NCBI RefSeq assembly: GCF_021018895.1
Contig: NC_079364.1
Coordinates: 7,624,901 to 7,688,900, forward strand
Reading direction: 5' to 3'
DNA: 64,000 nt
DNA from: Seriola aureovittata
Taxonomy: Eukaryota > Chordata > Actinopteri > Carangiformes > Carangidae
The number at the start of each line of letters is the position of its first letter. The first letter of the stretch is position 1. Both the position numbers and the translations under genes were made by a program. The notes beneath the pieces were generated by a model. That model was not told the DNA's origin. It saw nothing but the letters and a program-made list of their open reading frames with translations, and did no database searches. Positions 54,401-64,000 of this stretch are shown here, piece by piece.

Positions 54401-56150
54401 AAAACTTTAAAGCTTTTGCACTCTGGCCTCATACTGTGATGTCACTAAGTGTTTACACCAGGTATCTCCAAATATAATAATCTAAATATTTTCAGATAAT
54501 CAAAAGTTTTCCTCCATGTGTAGAGAAAACCTTCCTGCGACTTAGGCTTAATAATCCTTTTTTAAACTGTTTTTACAGGACATTCATAGTTTTACAGGAC
54601 CTTCATAGTGGATAAGCAAAAATTATTTAACTGAATAAATACAATGTTAAAGATCTTAGAACTTTTTTAAAATTAGGTTTTTGGTAATCTTTTCTGTGGA
54701 CTTGGATTCTTGATTTCAGTATTTCTAAAACAATGGCTACAAGTATGTGTAACGCCATTCAAACATGCATGAAGGTTTTAACCCATTGAGGGCAGTGCAG
54801 CAGCACCTTTTTAGCTCAATAGGAGTTACTGTGGATTGTGGCTCATAAAAGATATTGTCAGACATGTTTGTGCACGCATAAATTCTTACTTACCAAGTAA
54901 AGAGAACTGCAAAGGTAGTTTACTGAGAGGAGCAGACGTGGCATGCAGCTGCCCTGTAGTAGTGTATGGTGTCGTGGTTCTGGGTGTGGTTGTGGGTGCA
55001 GTTGTGGTTGTACTGTGCCTCCACCACCACGGGGTTGTGGTTGATGGTGTGGTTGATGGTGCGGTTGTAGTGGTCCACCACCACCACGGGGTTGTGGTTG
55101 ATGGTGTGGTTGATGGTGCGGTTGTACTGTGCCACCACCACCACGAGGTTGATGGTGTGGTGGTGGTTGATGGTGTGGTTGATGGTGCGGTTGATGGTGT
55201 GGTTGTACTGTGCCACCACCACCACGAGGTTGATGGTGTGGTGGTGGTTGGTGGTGTGGTTGTAGTGGGCCACTGCCAAGTAGTGGACCCCTGCCACCAG
55301 TGCTGTGGAGCTGTGGTGGGTGAATGATTACTCCACCACCACCAGTTATGTGTTGTAGGTGGTGTAGTGGTTGTTTGATATGTGTGGGATGCTTGTCTCT
55401 TTCTCCTCCTCGCCAGTGGAGTCCTGGCGGATCGGGATCCATCTGTGTAGGCCAGAGTGATGTGGCCTTGTGGGTAGTCCTCCACCACCAACTCAAATCC
55501 AAAAACTCTTGGGTTGGCAAAGGTGTAGTAGTAGTGTAATGTACAAGAATCCTAAAAATGTGAACATTTAGTAGTTGAGAGGCACAGCATCAATCCATTA
55601 ATATGCAATGTATCAGTAAAAAGATTTTTCAACCAACCTGATCTAAGTGGAAGCCTGATGGCTGGTTGCACGAGCTGCACTCTGTACCTCCGGCATTTCC
55701 ATATCGGCATCGAACTCGGTCACCATCAGGATCAGTGGACATCAGGTTGTATGTCCGTGGGCAGTTCTGAGGAACTCTTGAATAGACACATTAACATGAG
55801 TTAGAAGAAATGTTGACAACATGTGCGCCTGGATAGCAGGAGGATATTCTCAAATTCTACAGTTTCCTTAAAAAAATGGTTTGAGGTTAGTAGTTTCATG
55901 GTAACTCCAGGAGACTTACCGGAGGAAAGGTAGAATGGCAATGTCTGGTGATCTGTTTGGTTGTCTGGTGTCAGATCTCTTTCCCAAATCCACATGAGTC
56001 AGTAGCCTCCAGTTACTATTCCCGTTGCGCTTTGGGATCCAACAACAGCTAGCTGCCCTGATATGTGTGGAAACAACACTTGAAATACTGCAGATATAGA
56101 TGTGAGTAACTGAACAAATTTACTTAATAAATAAAACAATATTTAAATGA

Positions 56151-56193
<43 letters not shown>

Positions 56194-57472
56194 CCCACCT
56201 CTCTTGAAAAGGTTTTTCACTCCAGAGTTTTTTCGTAATGACTGTTTCAGTTTCACACCACTGCCTGTTAAATCGTGGCGCATTGGTGCTCCTGTCAAGC
56301 ACCTCCCTCTGACTGCTGATGGTCTGGCCACAGTTGCCGCTGGTACAGAACCACGAGAGGAAGGGCTGACACCCATCAAAAGTGTCCCTGTTGCGAATGT
56401 CGACCTGTGAAAGAAACTCAAATTAAGCAATTGTGTGTGTTGGCTGTATTCTATAAACCTAGCAGTTATATCACTCTATAATGCTATCCATTTTTAACCA
56501 TAACACTTTTGTAATATAAACAACACAAGCAACACACGTAGCTGAAGGTCATATTTTAGTCAAAATCATAAACAGGTTTTTAAAATCACAAATTACAGTC
56601 AGAAGGTAATCCAATTCCAACATAAGCCACCAAGATATCCACCTCCTTCTACATTGTCACATACCCTAATCCTAACTAAAATGCTTATTTTTTCCATGAA
56701 CAGGCAAATATTAGTTAAAGAAAGGTACTAAAGACACTATACAACATTAAATAATTTCACGTGTACTCAAGTTTACTTTAACTAACTATTTAACTAACTA
56801 TTTTGTCTTGATTATGACAAATAAGCATTTTGGAGGAAAAATGCAAAACACATTAGCACAATTAAAATTTTCAATCGACACCTTGCATACAGTTGAAAGC
56901 AAGTATGAAAACAGGAATCTAAAGCAAAACTATTTTAGACCTTTCTGAAGATTTAATTCTTAAAGCAGGAGATAAAGAAATTTGGATGCACTGTTGCTGT
57001 ACATGTTATGCTAAAAAACGATGAAACCATGAAAGGCATCTGTTGTGGACACTGTGGACCAAGAAAAGATAAATTGATTAGTTTTGTTTTTTTTGTTTTT
57101 TTTACTCCCGATGTGCCTTGATGATGTTTTGAAATGCAAAGTAATAATAATAATTCAGGATACATTGTGTGCAGCGTTTCAAGATAAAAAGACAAAAAAA
57201 ATCAAATAGACTGAGGAAATAGAAAAAACTGAAATTGAAATTTGCTGAATTTAAAATTGTACTCTATCAGAATAACCAGAATGATGCCCATACAAGACAG
57301 ATTCACACATTATCTGTAGACAATGTTGAATAACATTATCATCTCTCACCCTATGGGATCCATCAGGGTTTTGTCCTTTGTAGGAGAAGGTCACGGTTCC
57401 CCCATAGTAATGCGATGCAGACACCAGTGAGACCAGGAGCAGTTGAAGCAGAGGCACCAGTGTGGAAGCCAT
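51453..57472 (-). CDS. ZP-domain single-pass membrane protein, paralog C (Trp-rich linker; frameshift in exon 3)
   Basis: Unnamed paralog, inverted relative to the other two. Fourteen exons: 57350-57472, 56199-56404, 55920-56058, 55638-55776, 54894-55551, 54169-54310, 53904-54047, 53747-53815, 53456-53514, 52968-53158, 52470-52870, 51992-52091, 51694-51895 and 51453-51589. Order: signal peptide (LVPLLQLLLVSLVSA); N-terminal module with YYGGTVTFSYKG, HVDLGKRSD, VPQNCP and DPDGDRVRCR; site RRRKRQ; Thr/Pro/Ser/Trp linker; middle module (HDIIISGPMNISKH, SEMRCVLVEV) with an extra His-rich exon; ten-cysteine ZP module (NACGT, FYCEY, VDSC, NGC, ISCSVLMC, RCSQGC); basic site NRKREA; membrane helix; tail ending YQPLPTFES. 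Exon 3 is 139 nt where frame needs 138: a GGG run at 56039-56041 has one G too many, and the frame then meets TAG at 56016-56018, near residue 123. Every other junction is in phase, so this is a young pseudogene or a sequence error. Confidence 0.75.
52262..52382 (+). repeat. Dispersed repeat fragment in paralog C intron 11
   Basis: GCTTATCCCAGCTTATACTG followed by GGTCACCAGTCTATCACAGG, GCTGACATGACAGACAGGC and CATTCATACTCTCATTCACA matches a very common fish repeat (consensus ATCCCAGCTGACATTGGGCG...GTCGCCAGTCTATCACAGGG). Plus orientation, opposite to the host gene. Confidence 0.55.
53747..53815 (-). other. Extra His-rich exon of paralog C (23 codons, phase 2-2)
   Basis: A symmetric exon encoding SAASTGQATQNHHHHHFST-PTS, inserted between the exons equivalent to A/B exons 7 and 8, which lack it. 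Splice sites are good (ttttgcag| and |gtaagtg). It adds a Ser/Thr and poly-His segment just before the QSEMRC motif of the middle module. It can be skipped without changing frame. Confidence 0.75.
54955..55392 (-). repeat. Coding tandem repeat: Thr/Pro/Ser linker with tryptophan blocks (paralog C)
   Basis: Part of the 658-bp exon 5 and in frame with both flanks. The linker follows RRRKRQ and consists of TTTTPSTTPSTT-like mucin sequence interrupted by four WWWW blocks, one WWW, one WW and two single Trp residues, 23 Trp in all. WWWW blocks are followed by HSTT or TTTT. The DNA repeat unit is about 50-65 bp and includes (TGG)n with CACCATCAACC units. Plus-strand frames across it are spurious. 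Confidence 0.85.
56153..56192 (+). repeat. (TA)n microsatellite next to a splice donor
   Basis: About 20 TA units in paralog C intron 2, starting only 4-5 bp beyond the exon 2 donor GT at 56197-56198 (minus). The donor reads AGAG|gtgggtta and then runs into the repeat. Confidence 0.95.
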
Positions 57473-60400
57473 GATGCCAAGAACTCACCTCTGTCTCCAG
57501 ATTCTCAGCAGTTTGCATCCCCCTGCAGCATCTTTTATATACACCCACAGGTCTGCTGGACAAGTTGGACGTGGTCCTACTAAGTTCAATGGCATGCAGA
57601 CCGTGTTTGAGAACAATAGGTTAATGTGACAAAAACTGGTTTTCAGTGAACAATAACATTGTGTTCTGGAAACGCCTCGCCTGAATTCCTTCAAACTGAA
57701 AATGAAATTAATGTATTATTGTCTTTGTCAAACTGACTGCACTGTGAGAGGTAATTAAATACATTTGTGGCATTTTGGAATGCTGATAAATGATTCACAG
57801 CTTTTTCCTCAAATGTGAATCTAAAGTGAACAAATCATTAAAAATTTTTCAAGTACCTGTGACCACTACATCAGTCTACTAACAAACCATCCTCTGAAGC
57901 AGGAAGGTGTGAAATCACGCAGAGATACTTTGTGTTTGTTAATGTTTTTCTCTTAGCAGCGTCACGCAGGCTACATGCAGGCAGCATTGGGTCAATGAAA
58001 ATAAGCGTGATCGCTTATTTATTTATTTTAATTTATTAATTTTTTTTTGCACACGTACACAATAGTTTGAAACCAGAAAAGAGAAAGAAAAACAAACAGA
58101 CGTGATAGAAAGGTCAGGAAGCCACAGGCATATACAGTGGATGTCCATTGACATGGTCAGTGAGCCTTTTGTTAAAGTGAAGGTCACAACTCATTATATT
58201 TTGTAAGGCTGATCCCAACCACCCCATGGAGGAAACTTATGATCGCCATTTGTATCTGCAGTCTCATTCTTTCAGTCATGACCTAAAGCTCATGACCACA
58301 GGTGAGGGTCGGAGAGAAGATTGTCTGGTAAATTGAAAGCTTTGCCTTCCGGTTCAGCTCCCTCTTCACCACAATGGTCCAATACGATGCCTGCTTTACT
58401 GCCTACGCTGCACTGATCTGCCTGTTAATCTCCTGCTGCATCCTACCCTCACTCGAGGGAGAAACTCCATCCCAACCCGAAGAGAGCAAGCAACCATTTT
58501 CAGTGCACTCAACTGTAAACCGCCCCAGTGCATGCTGAAGGTCCCGGACTGATGAGGCCAACAGCACCACATCATCTGCAAATAGCGAGGACAGAATTCT
58601 GAGGCCCCCAAACCGGACACACTCCAACCAGCACCCACCAGCTGCATCTTGAAATCCTGTCCATGAAAATCACAAACAGGATTTTAGTGAATTAAACCTT
58701 TATGATGCTTTATTCTTGCATGTATTAACTACATCAGTCAAATGATATTCATAACACGCCTTTCTCTTGTTGTAACCAGCTTATCTACATTATTGTATAC
58801 ATAACAATGTTGCTGAGTAAATAAGGCGAGGTATTATGATTCTGTTTCTGTTTCTGTCTGAGTTTGGAATTAAAGCAACAGCACTGTGTGTTTTTAACAA
58901 CTTCAAAAACATTTTGTTGGCACACTAACTTGTACACTCTGTCCCCAAACGCCTGTTCTTGCAATATGAGCATGACTTGAGTGTGTACGATCTGCCGGAA
59001 CTATGTCAAATGCCGCCAACTATGGGTCTTCAGCTAGCTATAAGAAGAAGCTAGCGTGGTATAGTCACAGTACAGACATCATGGCAGAGTTGAAGAGATT
59101 AGCTCCTAGTGTCGGCATTGTCGCACACTGCTGCTGTGGGTTAGGATGTTTTTGGGGAATCAGATTGGCTGAATGCAAACTTGACATGCGTGGACAGCGT
59201 GATTGCTGGTTTATACTGGGATGAGGACTTTGTGTTTGTTGCCTGAGCGATCAATAGTCTTTGTTTTCTGCTGGTATTTTGCACCACCTTCTTTGTTTTT
59301 CTTTTTAAATTAATTAATTCAAGGGATTTGCAGTCCAGTACTTCATTCAAATTTTAAATGGAAGGTTTCAGGTAACATGCATGTGCATATCCACTCCCAG
59401 TCAGTGTAAGGTTTATCAACCCAACCTACAAAGAAGTAAAGGCACACATAGTCTAAAAGGCTTGAGCCGTGATCAAGTGTCTTTTCACATGAAATGAAAG
59501 TGAAGAGAAACCTAAAAACATTTATTTACCTTGATATAGAGAAAGTAGGGTGAGGCCAGGTCACAGTACAGTTCACCTGAATATCTAAGTGACAAGAGAA
59601 ATTTAAAGTATTTTGTACTGATAATTCAAGAAGGAGGGAGTATGAGGTGGAAAGGAGAAGCAGGAGCCACAGTTGTTATTATATGTGGAAAATGCTAGTT
59701 ACTATCTGACACTAAACTCTTTCCTGAAAAAGACCTGTATCAGTGTCATCTTGTGAGTGTGGAGCATGACAAAGAATGGCTTTAATCAAATCTTTATATT
59801 TTAAACTTTTGATTCAGATGTTTGTAGTAATTCAGGACAGCTTTGGTATCTTACATATTTTCCATTTACTATGAGGTTGAAGTGATGACTTTGAAGGTGA
59901 TGTGGATTTTTCTTGTACAAGTTTCTATCAATTTTGCTGTTAGATGTGTTCTTTTCTAAGCTTAACAAACATAAAGGTCAGTATGAACATTACCAAAAGC
60001 AGATGCTTCTGTATTATCAAAACACCAGGTGAGGGAATATATTTAGGAAAAATTGTTCCTCCGCCTGTGCAGTTCAACAGTTCGACTGACAGTACATCCC
60101 TACCAAAACAGTAACATTTGTAAATGCAGCTTTTTCTCCCCATTCCAGTCCTCCATTCAGAGTAAAGTAAAAATAATTTTCTTGCCCAAAAATGAGTTTT
60201 TAATAACTGTTTCCAGACTGTATAAATCTTAAAATGACAGCTTGGTGTGTCAGTGTGCACTGGGCCTTTACAAATCGATGATGTAAGCTGCCCAGTGAGG
60301 GCTGGGGGCTATTGTGGCAGTTAACTTAAGAAGTCGAGAACAGTGCAGTTGTAAAACTTTATGCCATATCACCTTTAGGTGACACTACAACACCATGACA

Positions 60401-61214
60401 CACATGAGTCTGACTTATTGTAAAGTCATTGTTACTAGTGCACAGACCTAATATATTGTACCAACCCAATCATCCATTAATGCATTCATCCATCCATTAC
60501 CTGCACTGCAGGATTTAAATATTTTCCATATTATGGCAACTATGTCCCAGTTAGCATGATCATATATCACTGTGTATTTTGTTGCAAAACTAGATCCAGA
60601 TGCATATTCCTAAATATTTCCCATAATAAAGCTTCACTAATCAGGATGTGTCCTGGGAAACCTGGAAAACCGTTTCAGTTACCAGTAACAGAAAACACAT
60701 GGAAAATGAGAGAAAAAGTAAAATGTCCTGGAAAATAATGTGTTGTCCTGGAAAATAATTTCACCATTCTCCTATTCTTGGGTAAAATTATTTTTAAAGA
60801 CAGCATTTTGAATAGGCTGGCTGTTAGGAAACGTTTGCCTTCAGGGCTTTATGCCAGGGAGCCTTGCTGGCAGAAAGACTTCTGGCTTCAATTTTCAATC
60901 ATTCAATGCAGGAGAATATCTTGTTCCTCTTTTACTTCACACTACATTTCAGTTGTTTCATTACTGCTGCCCTCTAGGGCCGAAGGAGAACTCTGCTGCA
61001 GTATAATTTGTGTATTCAAAATCAGATTCAAGTGAAAGTATGTGAGTATAAGATTGGCTGTTATCATGTGACTGCATTTGTCATGCAAGTTCATAATTTT
61101 AAAGCCTTTTCTCATTGTCTTATATTTTACGAATTATTTTCAATTAATCCATCCAGCCATCCATCCATCCATCGCACTGGCCACAATAACACAGAATACC
61201 GATCAGTCCTCCCA
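57473..61214. other. Intergenic region between paralog C and psma4 (divergent)
   Basis: Holds the paralog C promoter and 5'UTR at its left end and a LINE relic at 58200-58665. The remainder is A/T-rich with no recognisable gene. A (CATC)n tract at 61155-61172 lies just before the psma4 leader. Confidence 0.5.
58200..58665 (-). pseudogene. Degenerate LINE reverse-transcriptase fragment
   Basis: On the minus strand 58647-58396 reads FADDVVLLASSVRDLQHALG, the catalytic F-A-D-D box and following helix of a non-LTR retrotransposon reverse transcriptase, with the upstream GGLRILSSL typical of fish LINEs. Further 3' (towards 58200) the DNA contains the familiar GAGATTAACAGGCAGATCAG, CTGAACCGGAAGGCAAAGC and GACCCTCACCTGTGGTCATG words. 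It is frame-broken and 5'-truncated. I do not assign the clade. Confidence 0.7.
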
Positions 61215-61340
61215 CTGACAGGTGGCGCTGTTGAGCAGCTACTTCCCTGCCATCGCATCCGGATTGAGGGAACATCAAACTGAAAGTGCCGGAGCTCCCT
61301 CCCTGGACCAAAGCAAGCTAACTTAGACCGTTCACCTAAG
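61215..61340 (+). other. psma4: psma4 5' untranslated exon (5' end approximate)
   Basis: Ends at a good donor, CTAAG|gtaatg, about 1 kb before the exon that carries the start codon. G/C content rises around TCCGGATTGAGG. The 5' end is not defined by sequence. Confidence 0.45.
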
Positions 61341-62384
61341 GTAATGAATCACTACTTTACTATTTACTACAGCATTGTTTTATTTCGTCATCATTATGAT
61401 TTTTAACTTAATTCTGTGGCGCTCCAGCTAGAAGACTTTCTTTATTATGGAACTAGTTAATCAACATGCTAGCGAATTAGCATGCTCGGATATTGCAGAT
61501 TCATTCTCTTTAGCAGCAGTTAGCTAGCTGTCATACACCGAGATACAGAGAAGCGTGAAACTAATTGTGTCGAAACTATTCATTGAGACTAGATTCACGG
61601 TTTGTTCTCGTATTAATTTAGGAAGGAGATATGTATTTATTTATCTAGGAAACCAGAACAAGGTTAGCTCGCTGTGGTTTCTGGATTCTTAAAGGTAACT
61701 TAAACTTGCTATACTGAGCGACGGATTCTCCTCTTTTTTGTGTCTTCACAAATAGAGTAAAGGTTTCAAAAATCTGAAGATGTGTTTAAAAGAGTCTTTA
61801 GCTTCTCTGGGATAATCCCATCCAGATTTGACAAGGTTTAGCTGTAGTGGTTTTTTATTTAAACCTGGTCTGATGTGGTTCAGATGTGAAAAAAGTAGTG
61901 ATATCTCTTCGCAAAATGTACTTACCGTATCAAATGTAGAAGTACTTATGCACTAAATGTTCCTTGAAACAGGTATTATTAAAATGATTTTATTTTACTG
62001 ATTAAACTGAAGCAATACTGAAGCAACAATGCATAATATGCTTTTACTTTTGTAGCTGCTCGATGTGGAGCTATTTTAAGGACCATACAGACAGGTAGTT
62101 TATTGGTTTCCAACCTAAGAACCGGGCTCCTCTAAAGGATATTAAGATAACTTTGGCAGCCAGGAGATGATAAAGTTGGTAGGACAAAATAAAAAGTTGT
62201 GGTGAATATCGCTTATTAATATTTGGCTCTGAAATGTTGTGGACTCGAAAAATGGATATACTCAAGGAAAGTACAAATACTTGAGTAAATGTACTGTTGC
62301 ATTTCCCCAGTGGTTTCTGCTGGTTGCTTCATCTTTATAACAACTGATTTATATTTTGCAGGATAGTTTCCAGTGACGTGAAAA

Positions 62385-63898
<1,514 letters not shown>

Positions 63899-64000
63899 TA
63901 GTTTATTTGCTCTTAAACTTTAATGTTGCTGAAGGATTCTAGCAGGTGAATTATACATGACCTTTGTCATTCTTGGCATTCGCAGTCTGCATGTTTACAG

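Noticed and set aside
54836..55327. Plus-strand open frame of about 163 residues, Val/His rich
   Set aside because: Antisense shadow of the Trp/Thr linker exon of paralog C, whose minus-strand frame joins conserved exons on both sides.
54858..55520. Minus-strand 220-residue frame rich in His/Pro/Gln over the same linker
   Set aside because: It does not join the flanking ZP-gene exons; the frame giving RRRKRQ and ending APLSKLPLQFSLL does.

Overview
The window is nuclear DNA of a bony fish, most likely a percomorph teleost. The genes have many short exons with GT-AG introns, microsatellites are abundant, and there are remnants of fish Tc1-like and LINE elements plus a dispersed repeat I associate with percomorph genomes. 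Seven protein-coding genes can be reconstructed exon by exon. All reading frames agree across the splice junctions except at one place, noted below.

Layout. 1-7131 (minus): 5' part of cytoplasmic cysteinyl-tRNA synthetase (cars1), cut by the left edge. 7403-15668 (plus): complete pex16, peroxisomal membrane biogenesis. These two are head to head with 271 bp between their start codons; the shared region holds an ATF4-type TGATGCAAC element and ETS-like sites. 18111-28627 (minus): complete arfgap2, a COPI-vesicle Arf GAP. 29928-36913 (plus), 43330-49988 (plus) and 57472-51453 (minus): three paralogous single-pass membrane proteins with a signal peptide, a distinctive cysteine-containing N-terminal region, a middle module, a 10-cysteine zona pellucida (ZP) domain, a basic cleavage site, one membrane helix and a short tail. 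62385-63872 (plus), with a 5'UTR exon near 61215: 5' part of proteasome subunit psma4, cut by the right edge.

The four named genes are housekeeping genes with separate jobs (translation, peroxisome assembly, Golgi traffic, protein degradation). The accessory region is the ZP cluster at 29.9-57.5 kb. Its members share exon order and intron phases but differ in one linker between N-terminal and middle modules. The first gene has no linker, the second has about 210 residues of Thr/Pro/Ala mucin-like repeat, and the third has a Thr/Pro/Ser repeat studded with 23 tryptophans, including four WWWW blocks. The third gene also has a one-base frameshift in its third exon, so it is either a recent pseudogene or carries an assembly or sequencing error.

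Other points of note: a 291-bp in-phase extra exon candidate in cars1, a GC-AG intron in psma4, and several transposon relics in introns and intergenic DNA. No RNA genes or CRISPR arrays were recognised. Domain and family names come from recognition of sequence, not from database searches.
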